Below are positions 1 through 13,308 of a stretch of DNA of 64,000 nt, piece by piece. Location: positions 14,508,428 through 14,572,427 of the forward strand of contig NC_059480.1 of the NCBI RefSeq assembly GCF_018139145.2, given 5' to 3'. The DNA is from Gymnogyps californianus (taxonomy: Eukaryota > Chordata > Aves > Accipitriformes > Cathartidae). Position 1 is the first letter of the stretch, and each line of letters begins with the position of its first letter. Position numbers and translations under genes: made by a program. The notes beneath the pieces were generated by a model. That model had not been told where the DNA came from and made no database searches. It saw only the letters and a program-made list of their open reading frames with translations.

Positions 1-439
1 CAATCACTAGGCCTGATTCTCAGCTTCTCTATACCTTGGATTCATAGAAATTACCTATGGGTAGTAATGTCTTATCCTATTGTCCTGCTACAGTTGTTTG
101 TGTTTGTTGCTGGTGTATCTCTCAAAGCAATGCATACTGTCTGAAGACATAAAGCAAAAGTCTACCATTCTCACTGTGTGCTGGTTTCTATGAAAACTGC
201 AGTGTTCTCTTGTTTGTTTTAAAACAAGAACCTCTTCCTTTATTCTCAGTTGAATTTTTCAGGGTCCAGCTTCCAAGCATTGTTCTGAATTCCTCCACAT
301 GATTTAAAGAGTCTTTTAACGTTGCTTTTATCTTTCTATAAAAAAACTCACTGCTTTGCTTCATTGTCCTTTAAAAAACTTGTATTGACTCTGATATCCC
401 TCAACACAATAACATTTCTCCAGCTCACAAATCTTTCTT

Positions 440-620
440 TCTAGCTCTTCTGCAGATGTTGCCCAGTTCTTCATACCTTTTGAAGATGTTGACCCCAGAA
501 ACAGATGCAGTATTCTAGTATTTGTTAACTACTTGAATCCCACTTCTCGAAAATAATTTTGTATTTGCATCAAAAAAGAGTAAAGGCCACACAAGCACTT
601 GTACCCCACCTAACACATCA
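440..620 (-). mobile_element. Possible CR1/L3 relic
   Basis: GATGTTGACCCCAGAAACAG followed by ATGCAGTATTCTAG resembles the 'ACCCCAAAACTGGACACAGTATTCCAG' stretch of antisense CR1/L3 elements. The flanks are not recognisable. A profile search is needed for a firm call. Confidence 0.3.
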
Positions 621-1007
621 TCTTCCATGAAGTTTACTGCAGTAATCACAAGGCTTAATTGCTTACTACGTCATCTAAGTCCTTTGTAGAAAATTCACAA
701 TTCACTCTGTCTTCTAACCCAATTTAAACACGGGATGTTTATTCTTCCTTTTTGCCACATGAAAACTTCAGTTAAACTGGATACAATTGTCTATGGCATT
801 GCAGAATCCAGTTCTGTTGTATATAGCTACAAGCTATAGTAACCATCTATTATCACAGTGCAATTAAATAATCACTTCACCTACACCCAAACAGCACAGC
901 TCTCTGTTTTTCTAGCACAGCAGAGGCCAGTAATCCCCGACATGTCTGAGTGTACTTTATAATAAAAAATAAGAAGAAACGTAAACCTAAAGTACATTAA
1001 TACTCAC

Positions 1008-1071
1008 AAATAAAAATAGAGATTTCCATCATTCCACTTGCTCACAGAGGCAAAATGATACATTTGAAGAG
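1008..1071 (-). other. Candidate internal exon (64 nt), unidentified
   Basis: On the minus strand a good acceptor (aatatttgtctttag) and a strong donor (ATTT|gtgagtatt) enclose 64 bases. One frame is open, reading LQMYHFASVSKWNDGNLYFY, with two bases at the start and two at the end. The starting phase fits the single base left by the segment at 4744-4856. Any following exon would lie outside the window or has not been found. No family is recognised. Confidence 0.25.
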
Positions 1072-1786
1072 CTAAAGACAAATATTGAAATATGCTTCCA
1101 CATGTCAAACACTCAAAGCTTCAACCTTGTTAATATTAAACACACAGATTTTTCAAAAAAACTGTTCTTGGAATTCAGGTTCAAATATGATCCTTAATTT
1201 TTCCCGTGTTACTATTTTCATTTGCCTCGCTTAATTCATTTAAGCATTAGATAAGTCTGAATTACAACCTTGGCACAGAGATGCAGTCTTCCCAGAAAGT
1301 CAGTGATGACCACATAAATTTTGAAACAAGGACTATTTAATGTCAATAGGACCAACAAGGGCTGTTTAAATACCATGCTGAACTTATGCAGTCAGTCCTG
1401 TACGAATTTCTACCTGACTTTTCTAATAATAACAATAATAAATAAAAGTGCAGATTGTTCATTAATGCTTATATCTGATTACATACAGTCATTATTTATC
1501 CAGGTCTTGTTTTGTTAATATTTTTCTCAGATGAAAGTCAGTTGAAATTATGCAACTTTGTTACTGATGGCAAATTTTTAAGTAGTACCCTGTCTGAGCT
1601 GCACATTGTGAGGTAACAGTTTCATTGCTCGATTTGAAAATGAAGCATCTGAACCAGACAGCCAGAAGCTGGCAGTCACCCATACACTAGCCATCTTCTT
1701 ACTTTCTTTTACAAAGTCTCCTCTCCTGGCCACAGAGGCAGCATATCAGCACTAGACAGACAGTGGGCTGATTCTATATGGCCATT

Positions 1787-1816
1787 TTGATGCACTTATG
1801 AAATTAAGTGCATCAA
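1787..1816. repeat. Perfect 12-bp inverted repeat, 6-nt loop
   Basis: TTGATGCACTTA (1787-1798) pairs perfectly with TAAGTGCATCAA (1805-1816) around the loop TGAAAT. It could form a DNA cruciform or an RNA hairpin. It is too short for a microRNA precursor as it stands. Confidence 0.9.
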
Positions 1817-3029
1817 TTAATAATGTCATAAATCAGTCACATTTTACACAGACAACCTGCTTCTAATACTAGACCACTATGCTGACATTCAGAAATGTGA
1901 AATAGATAGGCATATGGAATTTGTTATTTTGTTTTTCAAGTCATAAATATTATTTCAAAAGAAAGCAAGTTATAAGATTAATGGCAGCCAATCACAGTGA
2001 TTTGTATAACTTTAAGATGAGGACACTGAAAGATGTGTCTCCTTGGCGTTTGTGGAGGAGGGTGTGTGGATGAATCACGTAACTGATGGATATCCTTGTT
2101 TCGAGAAGGCAGCTTTTCTGCCAAGTCATGTTCATCTTTATCTAATCCAATTAAGAAAACATAATGCAATCTAGCTTACTACTTTTCCTGTATCAAGTAC
2201 CCATTTGAAAGACGTTCATTCATCGCTGCGTACACAACAAACTTCAGGAGGAACAGTTCAGTGCTATGTATCACTACCAGGAAAAGGGCAAGTCTAGACT
2301 CTACAAAATCTGCGTTCTTGTTTGTCCAAGAGCGTCCCGTTTGCAGCATAATACTAAGAAACCACAATACTTTGTTAGCATGAAATGGAATAGTGTCACC
2401 TTAATGGAAACCACAGCAATAGTACAGAGAAAAAACATTTACCACAGCAGATGCGATTTCTTTCAGTCTCTGGTAATATCTAGTTTTTTAATACAAAGGC
2501 ATTAAAAATTAATTATGCTATCAGTCAGTTACATAAAAGTGTTACTGTATGTGATGAACTCAGCTCTAGACCTAAAGGAAGTAATAAAAACAAAAATGGT
2601 AACCTAATTACTTGATCTGAACTGTAACACTGCCATAAGATGTAAGACATGCTTTTAACAAGAAAAGACTTGTTCAAGACCAAAATTCTTCTTTGTGTTA
2701 TAAATTACTTTTTAGACGACTATGGGTACATCACACTACAGAATGAAAATCTAATATGTGCAGACACGCAATCTCAAAATGGTGCTCAAGACCAGAACGG
2801 GACATTCACACAAAGACAAAAGTCCCATAAATGTACCAGCCGTTGCCTGGTACCCTAGAGGCATAGCAGACTTCACAAGATATCAAAAGATAAACAACAG
2901 ACAACTGTGGGCAACATTCAGCTTTAGCAATGGTCAGAGGCTAAGAATAACAAAGAACATTGCATCTCTCAACAGCAATAAAATCTGCCCAGTATCCTAG
3001 CGTCTGGCTTTAAAAACCCCTGTTAATGA

Positions 3030-3078
3030 CTGGGGCCCAGCGCTGCTCCCCTTGAAGTCAATGGGGCTTCAATCGGAG
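3030..3078. repeat. Palindromic dispersed-repeat relic (copy 1)
   Basis: TGGGGCCCAGCGCTGCTCCC followed by CTTGAAGTCAATGGGGCTTC has the conserved TGAAGTCAATGGGGC core of the same type of old repeat. Family membership rests on the core only. Confidence 0.4.
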
Positions 3079-3880
3079 AAGCCAGCACTCATATCTTTTC
3101 ATTTACATGATCAGTGAAAGCAAGGAACGTACAGATAGTATCACAATATATGACCTTATAAAAATCTTTAATAAGAACAAACTGCTTGACTAATAATCAG
3201 TTTCAGAAAGATGAAAAAATATCAGGAACTTTTTAAAGAAAAACTCTTTTTGGTAATCTAATGTCATGAAGTTACCAAAGTATTTTTTTCTGTCCAAAAT
3301 AACAGAACCTTATTCAGACCACAACCTAAATTTTATTCACTGGGGAAAAAGAAAAAAAAAAAAGTTTATTTCATTCATGGCCTTTTCTCCCCAGTATTTT
3401 CAAATCTTTACAATTTGGGCCCAGTGTGAAAATACTGGCAATATTTTACTCTGACAAGAGATAGTATACTACTTCATGCACAAAACACATGGCTAAAGCC
3501 GCCTAAGCCAGTACAGATCCTTGTACAGCTCCCCTAACCCCCAATCTTGGGGTTTTTTTTAGTGCAAGATGCAGCTCAGCACACACCAACCCACCAGAGA
3601 CAGGCCATCCTCCAACTACGAGCATCTGTGTGAAGTTGTGGGGAGGCTGTATGCTCCAGTTGTGCAGAGCCCTGGGTGTCTGATGTGCTCCATCATTTAG
3701 CCTTCACACTGGCAAATCAAATAAAGATGGTGTTTTGCTTATTTTCAGAGTTGATTGACATTTTAATTAGCCTCCAGTTAGAAGTGTTAATCGCACTATG
3801 AAGTGATGCAATAATTCACAGCTAGTAAAATTTCCCGCAATGGTTTTACAAGCATCAATATACAGTTTACCTCATTTGTT

Positions 3881-3980
3881 TAAAAAAAAAAAAAAAGAAT
3901 AATTAATAAATAAATAAAAATAAAAAATAATAAAAAATAAAAATAAAAAAGAAAATAAAAAATAAAATTAAAAAAAAAAT
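3881..3980. repeat. A-rich simple repeat, (AATAAA/AAAT)n
   Basis: About 100 bases are almost pure A with scattered T, mostly AATAAA and AAATAAAA units after a 14-base A run. It contains many accidental poly(A)-signal hexamers on the plus strand. These should not be read as a transcript end without other evidence. Confidence 0.9.
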
Positions 3981-4743
3981 GCACCCACAGTCGTATAAAC
4001 TCTTTTTCAAAGAAAACCAGCTTCCAGGAATCCATTCCTAACAGAGGATTCTTCTTCCCTTCTATAAGATTATCTAAATCCCTAATGAGTTATTTCAAAG
4101 GAGTCAAATTAGTAACTTTATTTACTGCTTTCATTTTGAGAGATTCATAAAGACATACGCATAATAGTCCAGACCCCTGCTTCCCATAAGCTTCCTTCCT
4201 TCACCCCACTGATAATATTGTATAAACAAGTTTTGTCCTTCTATTTTTCAGGTATTCTACAGGTGAAAAGCTTTTCGCTCCAGCAAATTTTCAGAAAAGA
4301 AAGCTGTGCTTGCTATTAAAAATATGGAGCAAAACCATGTTGAATGGTGCATATAAGCAGCTGAAATGGAGCAGCGGTGTATATACATATGTGCCACCAT
4401 TTAATTTTTTAAAGAATGTAAGCCCTTCACAACAAATATTTTTAAATTAATAATTCATTTGCTTATTTATTTGGGGAGTGCACATCTGCAAGATGATTTA
4501 TCTTCTACAAAGCTCAGCCATCTGGCTGTTGTGAAAGCCTAAGAGAACATAATAAAAACAAATGGCTAAGAAATTCCTGTATTTTTCTAAGGAATATTAT
4601 GGGTGTGGTGAGGCTGTTCTGGCAGTGTGTATATGCGTGGGTCCAGCAAAGGATGGCTATAACATAGGATCATCTACTTGATAGACAAAATTTTTCACTT
4701 CAGTTATTGGATACAATAATCCCAAGATATACTCAACACTTAC

Positions 4744-4856
4744 ATCCATTGTTTTCAGTTAACAGAGGTAAGAAAAGGTAGCATTTGAGAAGTTGAAGGT
4801 GCCCCTGTACACAGACGCATCTCTGATTCCAAGAATCACATTTAATAAAAAAGTAC
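4744..4856 (-). other. Candidate internal exon (113 nt), unidentified
   Basis: On the minus strand an acceptor (atgtctgcatctgatag) precedes 113 bases with a strong donor (GGAT|gtaagtgt). With one base completing the previous codon, 37 codons are open and one base is left over. That matches the two bases left by the segment at 4941-4996. The peptide is rich in cysteine and aromatic residues, which also fits chance translation of AT-rich DNA. A later acceptor at 4805 would shorten it to 61 bases. The intron to its neighbour would be only 84 bases. Confidence 0.2.
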
Positions 4857-4940
4857 CTATCAGATGCAGACATTAAAATGAACTTCATTCTGTCACGATA
4901 CGAAGTGTACAAAAAGCTTCCTAAGTTACATTACACTTAC

Positions 4941-4996
4941 CAGACACCATAAACATTCATGTAGTGTTTCTTTGCAAAGAGTTTTGCTTTATAAGT
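4941..4996 (-). other. Candidate internal exon (56 nt), unidentified
   Basis: On the minus strand a very good acceptor (ccctttcatcctttag) precedes 56 bases that end in a near-consensus donor (TCTG|gtaagtgt). Only one frame is open: TYKAKLFAKKHYMNVYGV. It starts in phase 0 and ends with two bases, TG. This fits the phase 0 end of the segment at 8718-8852. No family is recognised. Confidence 0.25.
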
Positions 4997-4999
4997 CTA

Positions 5000-7900
5000 A
5001 AGGATGAAAGGGAATGCCAACTTTTTTCCTTTTCTTTTACTTCTTTAAAGGGCTCAACAGGTTGCTACATCAATCAGCCATACCTGTGAATCAGTTTAGC
5101 GCAAGACTAACGTGCCGTCATCTGCAACTATGCAGAATTTTCTATTGTCATGCTTAATTCCTGACTCTGTAGGTGAACCAAACTACAATAAAAAAAGATG
5201 TCCTTACACATTCAGTGTGGTTTTAGAGAGAAATTGGACAAATCATTTCAAAGTGTGTGCGTCGGTTAAGATATATAAAATTTCTCATATTTTTTTTTCC
5301 TTTTGAATGCTGACCCTCAAGTCAGCAAGAACACTTAATCCCTTGTCAGCAATTTACGTACACAATGATCTGTTAAGATCTTATCACAGTCCTTGCGATT
5401 CCTATACATCTTTTATCCTTCACTGGATACACATATCACTAAACATCAATCTTTGTAATGAAATGCACAAAAAAAAAAAAATCACAAATAAGTTGATGTT
5501 CAAACTATATATTGTTCAGACAGACAATTTCTTAGTAAAGCTAACTTCTCATAAATGGATACAGGGCAAGGAGGAAATTAGTTTCAAAAACATCACTTTC
5601 ACACACATCATTAAAACTTATGATTAAGAAATGGGGCAAGGGTAGCTACAGATTAGGTCCACATGGTGTTTCATTTTCCATGTGAAATATGGATCTTGGT
5701 CCATGAGCATGCCTTGGAGTCAGAACTGAGGGAGGGAGGAGGAAAAGGGGATTATTTGCAGGCCAGAAAGAAGTGGGTTTGATCACGGGTATGTGACCAA
5801 ACAGAGCCTCCCCCGCCCCTTTTTCTTTTCTTTTTTTAGATTGCACTTTTATAGGCCAAGGACTACAGAACTACTATATTAATCCCTCCTCAATCAAGGG
5901 TGTAAATTCCATGCACAAACCTTTGACTTGCAGCTAGCACAAATATGTGGGATGGAATATGCATATTGTTCACAGCATTTCATTTCCATTTCACACCAGG
6001 AATGACTAGAAATCTCATAAGAAAGTCTTTTCAGATTAATCTAGCCAATTTTTCGCTCAGTAAGGTTCATAACTTATCTTTAAAGAACGCCACAAAACTA
6101 TCTGAGCAAAATCTTATCCAGTATTACTGCAGTGCTCAAAGCAAAGATGTTGCCTTTTATTGAGGCATCTTCTCAGTGTTTTTCAGAACAGGATTAGTCA
6201 ATCAAGTAGCAAAATAAAAATACACGTGGCAGGCATTTATTAGTGCCATAGTCAGATCTGTACTTTAGTTTCATCGTTCCTAAGAAATTATGTAGTTCAA
6301 CACTAATTATATATTCAATCCCAAATCCTTTGAATAACATAGGAAAATGTGAAACTCATGTCATCTCTTACACTATCACCAGGAAAAAACTAAAACTATC
6401 ACTAGGAAAACCAAAAACAAATACAGTTGAACCTTGCCATCTCTTCCATAGGTTTTATTGAGAGAGATGGGGTAAAGAGGATTTTCACCTGGTAGGGAAT
6501 TCAAACCCAGTTTTGCCCTGAAACTTGCACCAATTATGCAGAAGATCATAAGATCCTTGGGCTGGTTAGTGTTCTTCCAAAGGTGGGCTTATGACTTCTG
6601 TGCTTATTTATGTAATTCCCACTTTTCTGTTAAAAGTGAAGATGCCAGCATTATGTGCAGTGCAGCAGAGAAAGTATTCTTTTTCTCCCCCTTTCCTCAA
6701 TATGACAAATAACGTGACTATTTTTCCCCACATGCTGTCAAATTCGTGGTCAACGCTAAGAGAGACCATCACCACCTGGAAGTGCAAACAGATGTTATCT
6801 GGCCAGTCACCGTAGGCGTATTCCCCTCTGTCTTGCACACTGGCCAGCTATTCCTATTGGAAGCTGTCCATTCACATGGAACTGCAGAACAGCCAAAAAG
6901 CTGGTCTTTATGAAGAACAGGTGGACTTTTTCCTTTTTCTTATATCAAATCAAAGATACTTGAAGCCTCAGAACACGCTGTCTTCTCGCTCACTCGTTCA
7001 CCACCTCACACCCACCTGCCACAAGCTGGCAGCAGAGAATTGCAGCATTTCCCCACTTCACAACACAACTTGCCAGGGGAAGGTGCTGGGGGGTTTTCTG
7101 CAGGAGGGGCCGTGACCAAATCACAAAACCTGTGCCTCTCCCAGCAGGGCCCCACACTTAGAAAAGTCTCACCCAAGGTCACTCCTTTCCTATCTTCTTA
7201 TCTCATGTTATCACCTGATTTAACACACACACACAGATTAATGTCCTGTCACACAAAACATCTCACACTTCAGTTTAAAAGCAGCCAAGGCAACCATAAA
7301 TGTACAAGAAACTCTGGAGAAGCTCATACTGAGGTTTCCAATCTTTCAAAGATAAAAAATTGAAACTGGAGAGCATCTTTCTTTAGCTGGACAACACAAA
7401 TGCATATTTAACTTCTTAATTAAGACACCACAGTTCTAATTGTTTTTTTCACCCACTTTTGTTTAGAAGTGATGGTAATCTTCACTCCCAGCTCCAGAAA
7501 ACACTGAAGATTATACATTTAGAAATATTTTTGTTTCATTACAAAAGACTGTTTTGGTAATTGACATTTGGTAATTGATAGAGGATAAAAAACTTGGCTG
7601 ATGGGCCTCAGTCTTATCAAACTCTGCTATTAACTTTTATTTGATCTTCTCCTACTTCCATGAAGAAAGACACATTAAGTATTTTGGCAAAAGCCTGTCA
7701 GTTCAGATTCTCTCAGAATTAATTATCAATACCATTATATTAATGTACTGAGCAAGGATACATATGTCACCTTTGGCATAGTAATAGCAAGGACTGTAGG
7801 TCTCACATTTGTATATATCACATAGACTATAGCTAAACATGAAATACAAAAAGTTACTTATAGGATTATGAGAAAATTAAATCTCATATTTTATCTATTT

Positions 7901-8717
7901 TGTTTTATTTGAACAAGAACATTAATATCCAAACTGAAAGGGCTTGCTTGTGTTAGCAAAAGTGCTCATATAAGAAAACGAATCCACATCTGAGAATCTT
8001 TCAACACCAGTGAGGGCTGGTCTTCTGATCAAGTACAAATTTTCAAATGGATTGTATATTTCACATATATTTTCAAAAATCTGGCTTTATAATAAAGGCT
8101 GGATTTAGATGCAGCAGAATACAAACAGCTCAATACATAAATAACCATTATTTCAGTTAAATACATAGCCTGTTCTCAAAACTAGCGCCTTCTCCAATTG
8201 CACTCACAAAAGAACATAGTTGGCCACTTTGCCACCTTCCAAACACCATAACATCTATTAGTACTTAAAAGATACATCATGTTCAGAGCTTTTACTGGAT
8301 CATAAAGCTTCCCTTGTATACTCAAATGTTACTAAACTTTTCACAGTTGACTGAGATTTATGAGCCAAATGAGAAAGCTGCTAGCATGAGTAAGGCTTTG
8401 TAACTAAGCAAGTAGAAGGTAGCTTTAACCATGGAACTAAAGTACATTATTCAAATAACTCCAGTAAATAAGGCATGATGGGGCAGCAACATTACAGAGG
8501 CAAAATACCAGGGAAAACAAGTGATAGGAAAAAAAAAAATCTGTTAATTTGGTAAGACAGATTCTGATTCATTAAACAGTGACAAAATTAGAAGTAGCAC
8601 ATGTGAAGAAAAATGAGATGGAGCTTTGTCATCACTGAAAGCAAACTGAAACAAGAACAGAAAGCAATCCCAGGGAAGTACAAGATAAAAATCAGGATAC
8701 AGAGATTTACATAGTAC
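5000..8717. other. No gene seen
   Basis: AT-rich, non-repetitive sequence with scattered short open frames and no paired splice sites around a convincing frame. An imperfect 23-base duplication (ACTATCACCAGG...) lies at 6372-6415 and a short (AC)n at 7222. If the minus-strand exon candidates are real, this would be one intron. Confidence 0.6.
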
Positions 8718-8852
8718 CTTGAAAACTGATACAGGTTTAAAACCTTCACTTTTCACATCAACAAAGTGAAAGAGGCAAAGATCAAAACTGTAATGCTTTA
8801 GGAGGATATCAACTGATTCATAATTGCAAAGGGTGCCTGTCTTGATCAGCTG
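8718..8852 (-). other. Candidate internal coding exon (45 codons), unidentified
   Basis: Read on the minus strand, an acceptor (gtttccctag) is followed by exactly 45 open codons starting QLIKTGTLCNYESVDILLKH and ending PVSVFK at a donor-like AAG|gtacta. The segment starts and ends in phase 0. The frame stays open for about 100 codons past the donor, so it may equally be one chance opening. Downstream on the same strand are three more spliceable segments whose phases fit. I do not recognise a family. Confidence 0.25.
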
Positions 8853-10420
8853 CTAGGGAAACATTAATTTCTACTAGATTTTTGGGAAGACTACAAAATA
8901 ACATTATTGTCATTTGAGTGCCCCAAAATATGCATATGTAGGGCTTCTATTTACCACTAGACGTTCCTGAAAAGCTTCCAACTTTCACATACAACATTCC
9001 TAAAGTGAACAGTCTGCTGAGGACAGAATAACTGACAGAAAACATTTTTTAAGAATCCAGGTGTAACTACTTACAGAATTAGTCATTATTATGTTTTTTT
9101 AGTTTAACAATTGCCAAACATTCCACTGTCTCCTTGGTGTTGGGTGATTTAGTCCAAGAGACTTAAAACCAAAACAAAAGCAAACCAGAACTCTCCAAAC
9201 TGATACCATCACGACCAAGGATGACATTATCTGTATAAACTGACAGGAGCGAAAAAAATAGAGCAAGATAGATAATTAGAGGTTGAAAAATGAAGCAGGA
9301 CAGATGAAGGAAGAAGTAGCAGTTATTTCAACGCTTCCCCATATGTTTCTAAAATGTTTAAGCCTTCTGTTTTCAAAACCTCTGGGACCTGACATTGCTG
9401 GGTTACATTCGTGTGCGTGAGGTTTGCCGAAAGGGAGGAAGCTCTGCGCTGCAGGAGCTGCCTCGTCCTTATGGAGAAAACATGACCTGCACTCAGAGAC
9501 CAAAGCTGGCCCATGCAAGAGCGCCTTAAAGACAGAAGCCAGGGAAGTCCATCATTACTCCCACTTCAGTATTGGTCCAGTACGTATTGGACACGGACAA
9601 AAATTCACGCCAGAAATGAATTAACCAGACTCCAACTACAAGGAAAAGACAAAGGCAAGAAAGGGCTCATCAAGAAGCAAGAATTACAAGGGGTACCAAG
9701 TACAAGAGCAAAATACGGATAGCAAGATACAAAGGAAACAGCAGTATGGTCCTGGAAAAGTGTTTCTCTTTTGCTATGCTGTGAAGTAAAGCTTTAAAAT
9801 ACTACGATGAGAGATATTAGGATGATAATGAGGAATCAAGGAAACACTGCTGGGGAGTGGGAATCAAACCAAAAGAAAACTTGAGACATTTAAGAAAGAT
9901 GTAAATATATTTAGTTTTTCTGTAGGCAACAGTTCCAGAAAGCTCTGGTTTATTTCTAAAGACTGAAAACTTACAATGGATCAAAAATTATACAACAGAT
10001 TACATTTACAGACCATTATGATCTACAGATTGATAAGCTAATAAATAATGCATCTGCATCTGAAACAGATTAGATTGTCCTTGTTTTAAAATGACTCATA
10101 ATTTAAAAATAACATACATGAATGTAATGCATAGTATATGCTACTCCACAGCCAGTGTTTATTTATAATTCACCAGTTTAATGAGACAAAAAAACATTGC
10201 AGTTATTCTTTATAAGGTGACTCTGTAGGAGGAAATTATTACTATAAGTAAATCTGAATGGATACTTTACAACTCTTTTCCCTGCATGCTTTTATTTTTT
10301 TATTCAAAACAGCCCATAAGCAGATAGTGGAATTCTAGTAACTAAGTTGAAAAATTCCAGCAATAATTCAAATAATCATGAAATTCTTCAATGAAAAGCT
10401 CTGAAAAATAACTGCAAATA

Positions 10421-10465
10421 ATTCATTTCATATATATGTAAAAATTCATTTCATATATATGTAAA
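10421..10465. repeat. Tandem duplication, 23 bp x 2
   Basis: The unit starting ATTCATTTCATATATATGTA occurs at 10421 and again at 10444 with no mismatch over 22 bases. Recent local duplication. Confidence 0.9.
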
Positions 10466-10953
10466 CTGGAGCATGCATTACTTTATCCAATTGGCAAAGT
10501 CAATGGTATCTATCTTCTCTATTTGAATGACTTCTGTAAGTACTACAAGGAAAATGCTGAATTCTGAGTTTTACAGTAAAGTACACACAAACAGAAAAGT
10601 CTTTCTGCTAATGAAATAATTTATAGATAGAAAATTCATTCAAATGCTCTTAAATTAAGGACAAGCTGAGGATCTAGAAAACCAATACAGCTGCAGCAGT
10701 CCTGCCAAGGTTTTCAATATATCTTTCACGTTTTCCTCAGAGTTAAATTTTCTATCTTGATCAGACAGAATCAGTCCTCTGATTAACACTGCCCTTACCA
10801 TTGAGGACTAACTTAACTAACAAGCATCTCTACAGTTGTATCACATACAGATCAATCTCATACTACACTAAGACACACCAGAGCTCAAAGAGAATGCAGA
10901 CTGTGTGGGAACAACTGCTCTTAAAATATTACAAAGCCAATTACTTAACTTTT

Positions 10954-10956
<3 letters not shown>

Positions 10957-11000
<44 letters not shown>
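10957..11000. repeat. Poly(A) tract of 44 followed by G-rich sequence
   Basis: An uninterrupted run of 44 A is followed directly by GAGACTGGGGGGTGGCGGGG. No AATAAA lies within the 60 bases before it and no spliced parent sequence is recognised, so a retrocopy tail is not supported. The run length makes it a likely hypermutable site or a place of sequencing error. Confidence 0.9.
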
Positions 11001-11003
<3 letters not shown>

Positions 11004-13308
11004 ACTGGGGGGTGGCGGGGGAGGTTGTTAATATGACTGCTCTAAAGCCAAGCAAGCCAATGACAACAAGAGAGATGCATGTAATTCCACGCAGTAAAAG
11101 CAGCTGCAAGCACCACAGGAGTTGTCCTGTGCTCCAGCTTCCTTTTCCCAAGAGGAATTGCAAGACCTAGATTTTATCTCAGCGTAAGTGTTCATACACT
11201 GATCACTTTCACTTTCTTTCACATCTGTTACAGTCCTCAAAATTTGTGTTAAGCTCTACCGCATGCAACTCCCAAAACTGCTATTAAGAACACAAGGGTT
11301 CAGTTTTCTTCACATACTAACCATGCAGAGCGCTGAAACATAACATCCAACATAAGAGCAATTACAGCTCTTTGATCAAACTCTGGAAATCAGTCAGTGC
11401 TGATATCCAAAATAACAGCACCAAGTACAGTTTATATTTCTGCAACCAAGATTGGACTCCTTTAAGCAAGCAGACAAGGACTGAGTTCAGTGCTGTAAGG
11501 TTAGAGAGCTCACGCTGTGCTGTTCTCAGCACAGGATGCAAGAGATGGATAGAGATGATTTTTCCTGCTCTCCTGCCATGAGTACAAAAAGCAACACTTC
11601 CCAAGAGCCCACTCCATGGGACAGATCTTCAACAGCACTAGAGTACACAACTGAGCTACAAACTATTCCAATTGTAAAATCAACTGAAAATCTTGACTTA
11701 CTCTGGAAATAAAATTTAAAAAAAAATCACAGATTTCTAATCTTCTACATAAAATATTAATTTTATGATCAGGTGTAGCAATGCTGATTTACTCCAGGTG
11801 ATGATCCAACCCAGAGTCACTTTAGAAAACAGAAATCTCAGTGAGAAAGACAGCTGACAGTCAGCACTGTCCTCCCAGCTATCTGCTATCCAGAGGGCTC
11901 CCACCATTCCAGGAATTACTCTGGCGGGACTCCGCACAGAACAACTTAGAATCCATCGGGCTTCACATGTTTCATGACAGCACTTATGAATCTATTCTGG
12001 GATGTACTTCTGAGCAAATGGAAAAAAAAAAAGGCAACAAAACATGGCTGATACCACAGATCTTTTTATTGACAGAACTCTTAACATTATACATGCTATG
12101 AAGAATATTTTCCTCCTAAGTCAAAAAACAAGTGTGCCTTTTCTCCTTTCTGCCCAAATGTCAAAGCTTGTTCCATTTGAGAAAGCTTGCAATTCAAACA
12201 GGTTTTCACTGAAAAAGAGGTTTACAAAAGTGGTTTTGAACTATTTTTTGAGAAAAATATCACCGCATTTTTTCCATTCATTTGCCCCTTGAATGTAACT
12301 AAATGAATGGCTTTTGTTTGCATTTATACTTTTTTTTCCCCTTCAGTTGTCTTTCCTCTATTCAACTTTTTAAATAGAAGACTTCCCTTCCCCTCCATTT
12401 TTTATTTGAGTCCTATAGAACCGTGTTGAGGAGTGCACAGAAGGCAATAGCACATTTCTCAACACATGGGGTTCCATATGCGAGACATTTACACATGTCC
12501 ATATTTTGGATGTGCTAAAAGTGCTCTGACTGCAACAAATTGAATGGCTGCCAGTCACTACAGCATGGATAAAAGAAGTCCATACCTTCTTCCAACAACC
12601 ACTTTGAAGCCTATTTTGGTGCTTCTTCAAGTACGGCAAATAAAGAAGTAAAATCCTGCTCAGAACAATATTATACTGTTTATATACAAAAAATAACTGA
12701 AAGATCCAGGTATGTTTTAAAGTTATTTCTCCACAGAGTCTATTTGATTCACAGTTAATACCATGAAAAATAATTTCTCAGTAGGAAAAAAGAATGGGAC
12801 CATATGAAAACAGTAAGTACAGCGCTGGTTGCAAATATGGTAATCAGAGCTACACTACGTGCCCTTCCTGATGGGATTACTGCTCCAGGTTTGCTCATTA
12901 AATTGTGAAGAGTTGGCTGTTCACAGTCTTCTGTCAGGTGCTATCTGATGCTAGGAAGATCTTCCCAGCACATTACAGCAACCAAGTGGCTTGACAAACG
13001 TCCTGCAAAACTGGAATATTGTATCTCAGCAGTATGCAATGGAGTTTTGCCAAATGACTAACAGCCTTATTATTTCTCCCTGACAGGCTGTTTTACAGAA
13101 GTTATTATTTTCTGATTACACTAAATTAAAGTATGGGTTGCTGGACAGAACAGAAGGATATTTACATTGGACCTCTGGCATCATTATAATGAGATAAAGG
13201 GCAAATACAAGCCAAAAACGCTCCACTCAGAGTGACATTACAACTTGTTGCACTGTATATTTACAAAAAAAAGATAAAGTAATTTAATCCTTATTGCAAT
13301 AGAGATTT

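Larger units (their letters stand above)
1072..4743. other. No gene supported
   Basis: It holds the hairpin at 1787, the repeat relic at 3030 and the A-rich repeat at 3881. Minus-strand open frames at 1978-2169 and 2179-2367 have no convincing splice sites. In the exon-chain reading this is intron. Confidence 0.6.

Noticed and set aside
6486..6570. Minus-strand segment with acceptor and donor and two open frames
   Set aside because: Both frames are open and the acceptor tract is poor, so coding potential gives no information.
10900..11000. A44 tract as the tail of a processed retrocopy
   Set aside because: No AATAAA before it, no recognisable parent sequence and no clear target-site duplication.
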